64,000 nt of DNA from Chthonomonadaceae bacterium (GCA_015709495.1 CP054189.1:1860001-1924000), one strand, 5' to 3'. Numbered from the stretch's first letter, positions 1 through 8,703 are shown. Numbers and translations: made by a program. The notes: generated by a model from the letters alone, not told the origin.

Positions 1-2
1 CG

Positions 3-941
3 CTGAACATCATGTTTACGCCGCATCTCTCCTCGGCGATGGCGATGTTCGGCTTCGTTTACCTCTGGTACCTCTTGGGAGTGCTGCTTCTCGAAATCTG
101 GTTCGACTATCGCAAGAACATCGTGGAGTGGGCCAAGGAGTCGCGGGGCCTCAAGCGCTGGATCTACTCGATTCTGACGCTTGGCTACTGGGATGTCTCT
201 GAGCGCTCTCTTGCCTTCGATGAGAAAGCGGGACGTTTCATTACGGTCATCGGGATTCCTTCGGCGGTGTTGTTGCACGGCTACGTGGGTTTCATTTTTG
301 GCTCGGTAAAAGGGAACCCTTGGTGGTCGAGCGTGCTGATGCCGATCATCTTCCTCCTCTCGGCCATCGTCTCAGGCATCGCCGCCGTGCTCCTCATCTA
401 CATGGTCTCCTCATGGATTCGGAGGATTCCCATTGACATGAAGTGCGTCGATGCGATCGGGCGCTACCTCATGTTTGCGCTGATCTTCGACCTCGCGCTC
501 GAGGGGCTCGACGTCGTCCATCGGATGTATGAGGCGGGTGAGTGGTTCGAAGTGCTGGGCCTTCTCAGTCAAGGCTATCTCTTCGAGACGGTGTTCGGAA
601 TGCAGTTCTTCTTGGGCGGGGTCGTGCCCTTGGTTTCGCTGGCCCTGCTGCAGTGGCTCAAGGTGAGCGAACTCACGAGGAGGCGGGTCTTGTTCGCCAG
701 CGGAGCGCTCGTGTTGACCGGAGTGCTGTTCATGCGATGGAACGTCGTGATCGGAGGTCAATTGATCTCGAAGAGTCTAGCGGGCCTCACAACGTACCGA
801 CTTGTGATGGCGGGAGAAGAAGGGGGAGGCATCGCGCTCGCGGTCCTCTTGCTCCCGATTGTAGCTCTGCTCTTTCTCGTGTGGCTGTTGCCACCCTGGA
901 TCGAGAGGCACGACGGAGCGGTCCGAGGAGCGCCCTCGTAA
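3..941 (+). CDS. NrfD/PsrC-like polytopic membrane subunit (5' partial)
   Basis: Integral membrane subunit of the NrfD/PsrC (polysulfide reductase, ActC) family, which carries quinone chemistry for periplasmic redox complexes. The visible 312 residues hold about eight hydrophobic segments. The family-typical stretch HGYVGFIFGSVKGNPWW lies near residue 95, followed by a Ser/Ala-Gly helix. The frame is open to the window edge, so the true start lies upstream; the first ATG at position 12 would already begin in a helix. It ends 20 nt before the convergent guaB stop. Partner iron-sulfur or molybdopterin subunits must be to the left. Family is fairly clear; the specific complex cannot be told from this fragment. 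Confidence 0.7.
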   Translation: MNIMFTPHLSSAMAMFGFVYLWYLLGVLLLEIWFDYRKNIVEWAKESRGLKRWIYSILTLGYWDVSERSLAFDEKAGRFITVIGIPSAVLLHGYVGFIFGSVKGNPWWSSVLMPIIFLLSAIVSGIAAVLLIYMVSSWIRRIPIDMKCVDAIGRYLMFALIFDLALEGLDVVHRMYEAGEWFEVLGLLSQGYLFETVFGMQFFLGGVVPLVSLALLQWLKVSELTRRRVLFASGALVLTGVLFMRWNVVIGGQLISKSLAGLTTYRLVMAGEEGGGIALAVLLLPIVALLFLVWLLPPWIERHDGAVRGAPS

Positions 942-961
942 GAGCGGCCGCCTACTTCAGC

Positions 962-2440
962 TCAGTCTGAATCGGACGTGCTGTAGGGGGCGGTGTAGTT
1001 CGGCGGTTCTTTGGTGATCCATACGTCGTGGGGGTGGCTCTCCCGAAGTCCGGCGTTGGTTATTCGGACGAACTCCGGTTCGTGGGCGAGGGCCGATAGG
1101 TGCGCCGCCCCTACGTATCCCATCCCCGACCGAAGGCCGCCGACCAGTTGCTCCATCGTTTCGTGGAGGGGCCCCTTGAACGGCACTCGGCCTTCTACGC
1201 CTTCCGGAACGATGGTTCCCCCAGCTTCCTTGATCTGCATGTACCGATCCGAGGAGCCGCTCTTCATGGCGCCGACCGAACCCATGCCTCGGTACACCTT
1301 GTATGCCCGGTTGCGATAAATCTCGATCTCCCCTGGGCTTTCTTCGCAACCCGCAAACATATTCCCCAACATGACTGTGTTTGCGCCGGCAGCAAGCGCC
1401 TTGACGATGTCGCCTGAACTGCGGATGCCGCCATCTGCGATCGTAGGTACTCCAAGTTCGGCGGCTTCTCGGCAACAGTCGTGTACCGCCGTGAATTGAG
1501 GCACGCCGATCCCGGCCACCACTCGAGTGGTGCAGATCGACCCCGCGCCGATGCCCACGCGAAGTCCGTCGACGCCCAGCGCGCACAAGTCCCGGACCCC
1601 CTCGCGCGTCGCGACGTTGCCGGCGATGACGGGCAAATCCGGCAGCCGTTGCTTGAGAGTCTTGACGCAGTCCATCACTCCCTTCGAATGCCCGTGGGCG
1701 GCGTCGATAACGACAAAATCGACTCCGGCCTCGAACAGGGCCTTCGCCCGCTCGAAAGGTTCGCGGAGAGCGCCGATCGCTGCCCCGACCACGAGCCGTC
1801 CTTTCGCGTCCTTGGTTGCGTTTGGGTGCTGCTTGAGCTTCAGGATGTCTTTGATCGTGATGAGTCCGCTCAGCTTGCCTTCGTCGTCGACGAGAGGGAG
1901 CTTCTCGATTCGGTGCTCGGCGAGGAGCAGTTCCGCTTGTTCCAGGTTCGTTCCGATGGGGGCCGTGACCAGGTTCATGCTGGTCATCCGGGTGTGAATC
2001 GGCTTCGAGAAGTCGGTCTCGAATCGAATATCTCGGTGCGTCAGAATGCCCACCAGCGTACCGGCCGGATCGACGATCGGGACGCCGCTGATGTGGAAGT
2101 GGTCCATCAGCTCGATAGCTTCGCGGATCGTCTTGTCGGGCCCCAGCTTGATCGGGTTGGTAATGACTCCGTGCTCGCTTCGTTTGACCCGGTCGACCTG
2201 GCTGGCTTGGGCCTCGATATCCATGTTGCGATGGATGACGCCGACCCCTCCCTCGCGCGCCATCGCCACAGCGAGCTTTGCGTCGGTGACCGTGTCCATC
2301 GGCGCCGACACAATGGGAATCTTCAGGCGAATCGTAGGGAGGAACTGGGTCGAAAGATCGACCTCGCTCGGCAACACTTCGGTCTTTTTGGGGACAAGCA
2401 ATACGTCGTCGAAGCTGAAGCCTTCGCGGAACATCTGCAT
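962..2440 (-). CDS. guaB: Inosine-5'-monophosphate dehydrogenase
   Basis: Oxidises IMP to XMP with NAD+, the committed step of GMP synthesis in the cytosol. The 492 residues have the normal IMPDH layout: a split TIM barrel with two CBS domains inserted at about residues 95-205, and the catalytic loop GSICTTR with the active-site Cys near residue 305. A phosphate-binding segment [12 protein letters not shown] and a flap region rich in Gly and Met ([10 protein letters not shown]) follow. The start is ATG 2440, with a second ATG two codons in. No Shine-Dalgarno precedes it; instead CATAAT sits 5 nt upstream, which points to a leaderless transcript. Monocistronic by context. Confidence 0.97.
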   Translation of the reverse strand: MQMFREGFSFDDVLLVPKKTEVLPSEVDLSTQFLPTIRLKIPIVSAPMDTVTDAKLAVAMAREGGVGVIHRNMDIEAQASQVDRVKRSEHGVITNPIKLGPDKTIREAIELMDHFHISGVPIVDPAGTLVGILTHRDIRFETDFSKPIHTRMTSMNLVTAPIGTNLEQAELLLAEHRIEKLPLVDDEGKLSGLITIKDILKLKQHPNATKDAKGRLVVGAAIGALREPFERAKALFEAGVDFVVIDAAHGHSKGVMDCVKTLKQRLPDLPVIAGNVATREGVRDLCALGVDGLRVGIGAGSICTTRVVAGIGVPQFTAVHDCCREAAELGVPTIADGGIRSSGDIVKALAAGANTVMLGNMFAGCEESPGEIEIYRNRAYKVYRGMGSVGAMKSGSSDRYMQIKEAGGTIVPEGVEGRVPFKGPLHETMEQLVGGLRSGMGYVGAAHLSALAHEPEFVRITNAGLRESHPHDVWITKEPPNYTAPYSTSDSD

Positions 2441-2808
2441 ATTTGATTATGGCAGGAAGGGCAGCGCCGTCTCACGGCGATGACGAGTGAGGTCGCTGTC
2501 CAAGTTCGTAGGATCCGGCCGTCAGGCCCAAACGCTTCACTCTGGCAGTCACCAGTAGGCCACATCGACGCTTCCGCACCCCTGGCAACGGCTCCTGCAA
2601 GCCTCACAACTGCTCTTGCGAACCCCCAGGGGCCCTCGTCACCCTTGCAGGAGCTTCCGTCGGGGCAGGAATCTCAGCCGTCGGGGCTAAGACAGCCTCA
2701 TGCCAGAAATCAGGCGGGTCGGTCCCGGCCTCCGGGACCCATCGACTCAGGCGATCGCCGGCATCTTGTCCGCGGGCCTGCCTGGCCGGCGGGCGCCCTT
2801 GTCGCCAC
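2441..2808. other. Gene-free stretch
   Basis: Between guaB and the REP-like element no protein with recognisable family features is seen in any frame. Short open frames here have no ribosome-binding site and no family pattern. The only recognisable site is the guaB -10 hexamer at its left end. Confidence 0.5.
2446..2451 (-). promoter_or_regulatory. -10 hexamer of a probable leaderless guaB promoter
   Basis: On the minus strand CATAAT ends 5 nt before the guaB ATG, leaving no room for a Shine-Dalgarno. The same geometry recurs at several other genes in this window. A -35 element is not evident. Confidence 0.5.
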
Positions 2809-3213
2809 GTAGGCCCGAAGGGCCGTTCATCCAAGAGCGAAGGGCGAAGCCCTGGACAAAGGAAATGCCGTAAGAGAGGATGCGGTCTGAAGGGCCGGGA
2901 TTCAATCCCACAGATACCGTTCATCGAACGACAACAAAGGGCATGGACGTGATCCTCGACGCCGCCCGTCTGGATCGAGGGGCAGCCGATGTTGGCCAGG
3001 ACGCCGACGATATAGGGATGCAGTTCTTGCCGGATCGCCGGGGCGAGCCAAGGGGTTCGGTCCTTCGTGCTGAAAACGGCGTGGACTAGGACGGTGGCGA
3101 GGGACTGCGGCATCCTCCCGATTGTATCGCGGCCTTTCAGGCCGCCGGTCATTCCGGGGCCCGCGCTTTCCAGGGCGTTGCCCTTCGCAGGTGGATGCTC
3201 GCCCCGTTGGGGC
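2809..3213 (-). mobile_element. Decayed REP/RAYT-type element: transposase remnant between inverted palindromes
   Basis: A 0.4-kb unit with imperfect GC-rich palindromes at both ends. GCGAAGGGCGAAGCCCTGGA at 2837-2856 matches, as an inverted copy, the 20-mer at 3169-3188 at 18 of 20 positions, differing only in the loop. Further palindromes lie at 2809-2828, 3129-3146 and 3201-3213 (GCCCCGTTGGGGC). Between them is the N-terminal part of an IS200-like Y1 transposase. This is the organisation of a REP-associated tyrosine transposase with its REP sequences. It is unlikely to be autonomous because the catalytic-tyrosine half is unrecognisable. Confidence 0.6.
2934..3113 (-). pseudogene. REP-associated/IS200-type Y1 transposase, N-terminal fragment
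   Basis: About 60 residues beginning MPQSLATVLVHAVFSTKDR match the start of the Y1 (HUH) transposase family and run to the metal-binding HUH motif DHVH. Immediately after that, similarity stops: the frame continues into low-complexity sequence, and a neighbouring frame closes after a few codons. The catalytic tyrosine helix is missing, so the protein should be inactive. The full open frame (2604-3152) overstates the gene; its C-terminal part is composed of palindromic repeat sequence. Confidence 0.65.
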
Positions 3214-3410
3214 TGATTCGAGACGATGCGGAATCCGAGCGTCGACCTTTTCGACGCCGAAGGAAGGCCTTTCGGCGATGGGCTCGACCGGATCGGCCTG
3301 GCATATGCCTAACTTGAACTCACGACTAAGACTACGGCGAGACATTATCCTATTTTCTCCTGGCAGAACAAGTAGGTGTCCACAAATTTCGCCGCAGTGC
3401 AATCCTCCGA

Positions 3411-3469
3411 CGAGGAGGGGGAGTGAAGATTGAAATGCAGGAGCCCTCTCGAGGACGGGGAATGAAGAT
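3411..3469 (+). repeat. 39-nt-spaced direct repeat at the DUF262 remnant
   Basis: CGAGGAGGGGGAGTGAAGAT at 3411-3430 recurs at 3450-3469 with 18 of 20 identities. The 39-nt offset is a multiple of three, so each copy carries an in-frame start-like codon (GTG, then ATG). It looks like a small tandem duplication around the initiation region. Confidence 0.55.
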
Positions 3470-3605
3470 CGACCCCAAGAACATCACCGTCCGCGAGTTG
3501 GTCGAGGGCTTCAGCGGCAAGGCGGAAGAGGGCGCGCGCTTCGCCGACAGCCCCTCCCTCGGACGAATCGAGTCTGAGGGACGGCGCAAGAAGAGGGAGC
3601 CTTGA
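3462..3605 (+). pseudogene. DUF262 (GmrSD-type restriction protein) N-terminal remnant
   Basis: The first 16 codons, MKIDPKNITVRELVEG, closely resemble the conserved N-terminus of DUF262-domain proteins. DUF262 is the GTPase/nuclease half of GmrSD-like modification-dependent restriction systems and related single-gene defence proteins. Those proteins normally run for several hundred residues; here similarity is lost after about 22 residues and the frame closes at 47. None of the downstream DUF262 motifs are present. A GTG 39 nt upstream would add 13 residues derived from a duplication. Best read as the stub left by a deletion. Confidence 0.5.
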
Positions 3606-3633
3606 ATCGGGGCGCGACGATACCTCAGCCGAG

Positions 3634-3654
3634 CCCGTAGGGTAAACCCACGGG
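3634..3654 (+). promoter_or_regulatory. Hairpin directly abutting the aldo/keto reductase start codon
   Basis: CCCGT-A-GGG-TAAA-CCC-ACGGG can form an 8-bp stem with one bulged A and a 4-nt loop. Its last base is next to the ATG at 3655, and no Shine-Dalgarno is visible. It also contains TAGGGT, a possible weak -10. Role is unknown; if transcribed it would occlude the initiation region. Confidence 0.35.
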
Positions 3655-4659
3655 ATGGAATATCGATCGCTCGGACGAACGGGGATGCAGGTTTCTGTGG
3701 CCTGCATGGGGACCATGACCTTTGGTTGGGAGCCTGACGATTGGGGCTCGACGAAGGAGGAGTCGCTTCGCGTCGCTCAAAGCGCGTTCGAGATAGGAAT
3801 CAACTTCTTCGACTGTGCGGACGTGTACGCGAGAGGCGTCAGCGAGGCTATCCTGGGCGAGGCGCTGAGGGGCAAACGAGACAAGATCGTGCTGGCGACC
3901 AAGTGCCACGGCAAGATGGCGGACGACGACCCGAACGCCTGGGGCAATTCACGCAAGCACGTCATCGAAGCCTGCGAAGCTTCGTTGCGAAGGCTCGGAA
4001 CGGATTGGATCGACCTGTACCAAATCCACCGCCCGCAACCCAGTGTGCCGATCGACGAGACGATTCGCGGGTTGGAGGACCTCATCCGCGCGGGGAAGGT
4101 GAGGTATGCCGGGACCTCGACGTTTGCGGCTTGGCAGCTTTGTGAGGCCCACTATGTCGCCCGGTCGCTGGGGGCGTCGGGGTTCGTGTGCGAGCAACCC
4201 CCCTACAACCTCCTCGACCGCAGAATCGAGCGAGAATTGCTCCCGTTCTGCCGAACCTACGACTGGGGGGTGATCCCGTGGTCGCCCCTAGCCGGGGGGC
4301 AGTTGAGCGGGAAGTACCTGGACGGCATAGCGAGCGGGGCGAGATACGCCTCGTCGGACCCGATGAACCGGGTCAACGCGCAGTCTATGACTGCCGTCCG
4401 CAAGCTCAAGAAGATTGCGGATCGGGAGGGTTTGACGTTGGCTCAATTGAGCTTGGCGTGGGTCGCCGGCCAACCGGGGGTGACCAGCCCCATCATCGGG
4501 GCGAAATCCGAAAAACAGTTGAAAGAGTCGGCCGACGCTTGCCAGATCAAACTCTCGCACCGGGCGCTTCAGGCGATCGACAAGGTCGTCCTGCCCGGCG
4601 GTAACGTTCTGAACTACTACTCCGCGGAATTCGGCCCCAACGCTAGGCCCTGGTGCTGA
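3655..4659 (+). CDS. Aldo/keto reductase
   Basis: NAD(P)H-dependent oxidoreductase of the aldo/keto reductase fold, 334 residues, cytosolic. The catalytic tetrad can be read as Asp53 and Tyr58 (DCADVYARG), Lys83 (ATKCHGK) and His125 (YQIHRPQ). The C-terminal phosphate-binding stretch PIIGAKSEKQLKES binds the cofactor pyrophosphate. It resembles the YajO/Tas and voltage-gated-channel beta-subunit branch, which often acts on carbonyls of unknown identity. It stands alone on the plus strand and converges with mqnD 3 nt away. The physiological substrate cannot be assigned. Confidence 0.9.
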   Translation: MEYRSLGRTGMQVSVACMGTMTFGWEPDDWGSTKEESLRVAQSAFEIGINFFDCADVYARGVSEAILGEALRGKRDKIVLATKCHGKMADDDPNAWGNSRKHVIEACEASLRRLGTDWIDLYQIHRPQPSVPIDETIRGLEDLIRAGKVRYAGTSTFAAWQLCEAHYVARSLGASGFVCEQPPYNLLDRRIERELLPFCRTYDWGVIPWSPLAGGQLSGKYLDGIASGARYASSDPMNRVNAQSMTAVRKLKKIADREGLTLAQLSLAWVAGQPGVTSPIIGAKSEKQLKESADACQIKLSHRALQAIDKVVLPGGNVLNYYSAEFGPNARPWC

Positions 4660-4662
4660 GCC

Positions 4663-5505
4663 TCAGTCGATCACTTCGACGTCAACCTTAGGCACGAGGC
4701 CGATTTCGGCGGCCTCACTCAACATGCGCCGAATCGCTGCAATGCCCTCCGGCCCCATGTCGCGGGTGCGATCGTTGACGTACATCCCGACGAACTCATC
4801 GCTTGTAGACTCATCGAGGCCGCGAGCGAACTGGAGGGCATACGCCAGCGCCTCTTTCCGGTTCGAGAGCCCCGCCTCGATCGACTCTCTCATGCAACGG
4901 CTCACCTCACGGCAAAGCTCGGGACCGAGGTCCTTGCGGACCACATTCACCCCAAGCGGTAAAGGCAGGCCCGTCCGCTCCTTCCACCACTTGCCCATGT
5001 TGATGATCTCGACCAACCCCTCTTGTTCGTAGGTCAACTGGCCTTCGTGGATGATGAGCCCGGCTTCGAACTGGCCGTCCTGGAGCGCGGGAATGATCTG
5101 ATCGAACGGAACGACCTCGTGTTGGGGCCCCGGTTCGAGCCCGAATTGGTCGAAGAACCACAAATTGAGTTGCAAGAACGCACTGGTGAGCCTGCCGGGT
5201 ACGGCGATTCGGATTCCGGGCAGCTCCTCAGCGGCGATCGGCCGTTTGGCGACCACCATCGGGCCGTACCCTTCACCGAAGGACCCGCCGTGCCGGAGGA
5301 GCGCGTACTTGTCGCAAACATGAGAAAAAGCATGGACCGAGACCGCGCTGGATTCGAGCCTTCCTTCCTTTGCCCATTCGTTCAGCGTCTGGATGTCCCG
5401 AAGAATGTGCTCGAAGGAGTGCTCGCTACGGACCTTCCCGCTGGCAAGTCCCCAAAACATGAAGGCGTCGTCCGAGTCGGGAGAGTGCCCAATGCGAATC
5501 GTCAT
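4663..5505 (-). CDS. mqnD: 1,4-dihydroxy-6-naphthoate synthase (futalosine menaquinone pathway)
   Basis: MqnD converts cyclic dehypoxanthinylfutalosine to 1,4-dihydroxy-6-naphthoate, a late step of the futalosine route to menaquinone. The 280-residue protein has the periplasmic-binding-protein-like fold of the MqnA/MqnD family. It begins TIRIGHSPDSDDAFMFWGL, has an SAVSVHAFSHV segment, and a central HEGQLTYE carrying the likely catalytic His. It shares a short divergent intergenic region with the PD-(D/E)XK gene. On its strand TAACCT lies about 9 nt before the ATG, a possible near-leaderless -10. MqnD is preferred over MqnA because of the HSPDSDDAF start and the family length. Confidence 0.85.
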   Translation of the reverse strand: MTIRIGHSPDSDDAFMFWGLASGKVRSEHSFEHILRDIQTLNEWAKEGRLESSAVSVHAFSHVCDKYALLRHGGSFGEGYGPMVVAKRPIAAEELPGIRIAVPGRLTSAFLQLNLWFFDQFGLEPGPQHEVVPFDQIIPALQDGQFEAGLIIHEGQLTYEQEGLVEIINMGKWWKERTGLPLPLGVNVVRKDLGPELCREVSRCMRESIEAGLSNRKEALAYALQFARGLDESTSDEFVGMYVNDRTRDMGPEGIAAIRRMLSEAAEIGLVPKVDVEVID

Positions 5506-5561
5506 CGGGGCAGAAGGTTACCCTTTCCAGCTTCCCGAGGGCAGGCCGCCCGAAGGTGCGA

Positions 5562-5567
5562 TACACT
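5562..5567 (+). promoter_or_regulatory. -10 hexamer of a probable leaderless promoter (PD-(D/E)XK gene)
   Basis: TACACT is followed by exactly 6 nt (CTATCT) and GTG 5574. This placement favours GTG 5574 over the in-frame GTG 5556, which lies upstream of the hexamer. Confidence 0.45.
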
Positions 5568-5573
5568 CTATCT

Positions 5574-6377
5574 GTGGCCCGCAAGCCCTCGTTGAGTCCC
5601 TCGAAGATCACGCTGTTCTTGGCGTGCAAGCTGAAGTACCGTTGGACCTACGTCGATCCGCGCGGGCGGGCGTTCTTCCGCGCCAAGAGCTACTACAGCT
5701 TCGGGACGACCCTGCACAGGGTCTTGCAGAGGTTTCACGATCCGGCCGACACGGACGTGGTGAGTGTGGAGCAGGCCGTCCAGGCAGTTCATCAGGCGTG
5801 GGTCTCTGCAGGCTACTCGGGCCCTGAGCAGGAGCAGGCTAAGCGAGAGCTTGGCGAACAGGCGATCCGGGACTACGTCGAAGCGCATCTCGCCGTGCCT
5901 TCGGAAGCCGTAACGGTCGCTCTGGAACGACTCCTGCAAACCGACATGGGAGCGTTCAGATTGCTGGGGCGAGTGGACCGGATCGACGAGTGGCCCGACG
6001 GCAGCATCGAGATCATCGACTACAAGTCGGGCCGGTCGAATGTGGAAGAAGCCGAGGTCCGGGGCGATCTGGCGATGAACTGTTACCACCTCTTGGTTCG
6101 AGAGACCTTTCCCGGGCGGCCGATCCTTGCGACGATCGTCGCCGTGAGAACCGGAAACAGGGCTACCGTCGGTTTTGCTCCCGATGATGCGGACCGCTTT
6201 GGCCAGGACTTGAGGGTACTGGGCGAAGAGATTCTGGGGACCGATTGGGAAGAGGTCGTCCCGGTGCGAATCCCCGCGTGCGAGACTTGCGACTTCGTGC
6301 CTCTATGCGCGCGTCATCCCGAGTTCGACATTTCGGGTCTGACGCTTTCACGGCGAATGAGCAACCGCGATGGCTGA
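5574..6377 (+). CDS. RecB-family PD-(D/E)XK nuclease-like protein
   Basis: A 267-residue stand-alone nuclease domain of the RecB/AddB/Cas4 superfamily. It starts with the family's SPSKITLFLACKLKYRW segment. The catalytic core is GRVDRIDE ... IEIIDYKSGR, giving the Asp-x(n)-Asp-Tyr-Lys signature, followed by a QxxxY-like helix (MNCYHLL). Near the end CETCDFVPLC, together with the N-terminal Cys, could ligate an Fe-S cluster as in AddB and Cas4. The start GTG 5574 (VARKPSLSPSK) is preferred because of the -10 hexamer just before it. Its 3' end overlaps the convergent M16 gene by 30 nt. Likely DNA repair; no cas genes are present. Confidence 0.85.
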   Translation: MARKPSLSPSKITLFLACKLKYRWTYVDPRGRAFFRAKSYYSFGTTLHRVLQRFHDPADTDVVSVEQAVQAVHQAWVSAGYSGPEQEQAKRELGEQAIRDYVEAHLAVPSEAVTVALERLLQTDMGAFRLLGRVDRIDEWPDGSIEIIDYKSGRSNVEEAEVRGDLAMNCYHLLVRETFPGRPILATIVAVRTGNRATVGFAPDDADRFGQDLRVLGEEILGTDWEEVVPVRIPACETCDFVPLCARHPEFDISGLTLSRRMSNRDG

Positions 6378-7532
6378 CTCCAGCCATTGCTTGGCAAGTT
6401 CCTTCGCTCGAAGCAATTCGATTCGGTCCATCCTCTCGACGAGAAGCCGCTCGAACTCCGCGTTGCCGGAATTCAGGAGCCAGTAGGCCCTGAGAAACGC
6501 CTCTTCTGCAGAAGTTCCTCGCTGGGGTCCCGGAATCCAAGCCCTGAAGAGGTTGGGTCCGATCCCCAAACTCAGCGCCGCCCGCGCTGAAGCCCTGGCG
6601 CGGTCGAGATCCGCTTCGGTCCAGCCTTCAACGGCGGCGATCAGCGCCTTTCTTGCCTCGGCCGATGCCTCTTGAGCGCTAGCGCCCCGAGCCCCCGCCC
6701 AGAGGATTCGAATCCGCATTGAATCCAATTCCGGCCAGAGCAACGCCTCTTGCCGGTAGCTGATGCCCAGCGCCTGCCTGAGCGTCCGGTGGAGTGACGC
6801 CGACTTCCCACCGCCCAGTAGGTAAGCGATTGCGCCGAGCGCGGCCGCATCGGGGCTCTCCAGTCGGACCGGGGGAAGCGCCAGTTCCCCTCCCTGAGCC
6901 TCTGGGAACCGAGATTCCGAGGCCTTAGTAACTGGGAATTCGAGGACGCGCTGGATTCGGCCTGAATACCACGGAAACGCCCTTTGCTCCCAAGCCGCCT
7001 TGGCTGCTCCAGGCTCAAACTTGCCCGCCACCGCCACCGCCACCGCTCCGGGCCGAACGAACTCGCGGTACAGGTCGGTGACGATTTCCAGGCTCATCCG
7101 ACTGGGGGCGGGTGGCACGGGGCGCAGGATCGCATCCCAAGGTTCCACGACCGCCCTGCGGGTCTTCGAGATCGCTTGCTGGAGCGACTCCTCCGTGAAC
7201 CTAGGCTCCATCAGGATCGACGCCGCCATCGACAGGGCGGTCGGGAGTTGGCTCGCCGGAAAGCTCATTCCGATCCGCAAGCAGTCCGGTCCAACCGCCG
7301 CAAAAAGGGGTTCGCCGGTTTGGGAAGCATAAGCCCTCAGCGTTGGGGCGGGATAGGTCTGGGTCTGGACGATCATGGATTGCGCAAGCGCGGGGATTGC
7401 GGCCTTGCGAAACTCCGAAAGGGAGGGCAACTTGATGCAAATCTGGACGGAGACGGTCTTCGCGTCGTCGAGGGGGACCTCGATCAGGGGAGGCGTCGAT
7501 GAGAGGAGAAGGAGCGGAACGGCCCAATTCAA
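6348..7532 (-). CDS. M16 peptidase-like protein lacking the zinc motif
   Basis: Second gene of an M16 (insulinase/pitrilysin-type) pair, 394 residues with a short hydrophobic signal-like N-terminus (NWAVPLLLLSS). The middle and C-terminal parts carry the M16 second-domain pattern, including AIAYLLGGGKSASLHRTLRQ and GISYRQEALLW. No HxxEH zinc-binding motif can be found, so it is probably the non-catalytic partner of the upstream protein, as in other two-gene M16 systems. Its ATG overlaps the upstream stop in an ATGA arrangement, so translation should be coupled. Its 3' end overlaps the convergent nuclease gene by 30 nt. Confidence 0.8.
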   Translation of the reverse strand: MNWAVPLLLLSSTPPLIEVPLDDAKTVSVQICIKLPSLSEFRKAAIPALAQSMIVQTQTYPAPTLRAYASQTGEPLFAAVGPDCLRIGMSFPASQLPTALSMAASILMEPRFTEESLQQAISKTRRAVVEPWDAILRPVPPAPSRMSLEIVTDLYREFVRPGAVAVAVAGKFEPGAAKAAWEQRAFPWYSGRIQRVLEFPVTKASESRFPEAQGGELALPPVRLESPDAAALGAIAYLLGGGKSASLHRTLRQALGISYRQEALLWPELDSMRIRILWAGARGASAQEASAEARKALIAAVEGWTEADLDRARASARAALSLGIGPNLFRAWIPGPQRGTSAEEAFLRAYWLLNSGNAEFERLLVERMDRIELLRAKELAKQWLESAIAVAHSP

Positions 7533-8701
7533 GGCTGTCCACCTCGAACCTCGACCCTTTGGTCGGCGCTGAAAGCGGCCCAGCCCTGCCGAAAGTCGGC
7601 GAGCGTCAGCCGGTCGAGTTGGCCGAGGATTTTCTCAGGGCTCATCCCAAACGCTCCGCTGGCCAGGTAGCCGCGCAAGAACGCCGAACTGGTAGGATCG
7701 GCGAGCTGTCGGCGCACCCATCGCCTCGCGAGGTCGACTCCCGCCTCAAAGCGCCGTGCCGCGGAGTCTGAGCTCGAATCCTCGGCGGCTCTCAGGAGTT
7801 CGGGCCACGAATCGGTCCCGCCGACCAAAATCAGCGAGTTCTCTGCCGAGGGCGTATAGATGAAGAAGCTCCCCGGCGAGTGTGCCGCGAGCGCGAGCCC
7901 GGCAGCGAGCGTCGCGGCAGCCTCTCGGGAATCGAAGCTGCCGGTTAAGGCCGCCAAGACTCCCCCATCCACTCCGGGCAAGAAGCCCTTCGCGGGCGCG
8001 CCGGACTGCCTTCGCTGGGGTGGTTCGGGCTTCCCTGGGGCGATCGGGGCCAGAGCGGATTTCGCCGCCTGTATCATCAATTCAGCGGGCTGAGGGCCAG
8101 CGAGCGAGATCGTGACCTTGCTCTGATCGCAAAGCTCCGAATGAAGCCTCTCCATGTCGGCAGGCGTCGCCCCTCGCAAAGCCTCTTCGCTGCCTTGGGT
8201 ATCGATCCCCTCTTCACCATAGGCGAGGAGCCATGCCTTCGACGAAAGCCGCTCCGGAACGCTCATCAAGGCTCGCTCATGTCGCAGGATTTCCAGTTCC
8301 TTTGCGAGGGCGGCGGGGGAAAACGCGCGAGGGCGAAGGATCTCCAGGAGGGCGTCCAGCGCAGCGTCGAGCTGAGCCGGAGCGCATTCGATTTCGAATT
8401 GGTTGGCGTCCCGAAACGTTCGCGCCCGCAAGGTCATGCCCGCGGATTCGAGGCGTATATCGAGATCGCCGTTGGGACCAGCCGCCGCCAAGTGCTCCCA
8501 CAGATGCCTCCACCCATGGTTCGCGGGCGATTCGGGCCAGCTTCGGGCCGAGAGTAGCAGTTGCGCGGAAGTTCGCTTCGCTTCAGGCAGGGAATGGGCA
8601 ACGAGAATGGCCCCCGTGGGAAGCACGGTTCGTAGCCAAGGGGAATCCTCTTGGGGCGCCGTGAACGTCCCCAAAGCCAACGCGGCCCACGCAACGACCA
8701 T
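7529..8701 (-). CDS. M16 family zinc peptidase (catalytic partner)
   Basis: 390 residues with a signal peptide (VVAWAALALGTFTA). The inverted zinc motif HLWEH (HxxEH) is present near residue 66, with a candidate third ligand Glu in KELEILRHE about 80 residues later. M16 enzymes cleave peptides inside a clam-shell of two halves, and the next gene supplies a motif-less homologue. It follows the FKBP gene by 2 nt and overlaps the next gene by 4 nt, so SDR, FKBP and both M16 genes can be one transcript. Likely periplasmic or outer-membrane associated peptide degradation. Confidence 0.85.
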   Translation of the reverse strand: MVVAWAALALGTFTAPQEDSPWLRTVLPTGAILVAHSLPEAKRTSAQLLLSARSWPESPANHGWRHLWEHLAAAGPNGDLDIRLESAGMTLRARTFRDANQFEIECAPAQLDAALDALLEILRPRAFSPAALAKELEILRHERALMSVPERLSSKAWLLAYGEEGIDTQGSEEALRGATPADMERLHSELCDQSKVTISLAGPQPAELMIQAAKSALAPIAPGKPEPPQRRQSGAPAKGFLPGVDGGVLAALTGSFDSREAAATLAAGLALAAHSPGSFFIYTPSAENSLILVGGTDSWPELLRAAEDSSSDSAARRFEAGVDLARRWVRRQLADPTSSAFLRGYLASGAFGMSPEKILGQLDRLTLADFRQGWAAFSADQRVEVRGGQP

Positions 8702-8703
8702 GG

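Noticed and set aside
1481-2446. 321-codon plus-strand open frame
   Set aside because: Antisense to guaB, a certain gene.
5574-6377. Cas4 of a CRISPR system
   Set aside because: No cas genes or repeat arrays are nearby, and the AddB/RecB-like layout fits a stand-alone repair nuclease.
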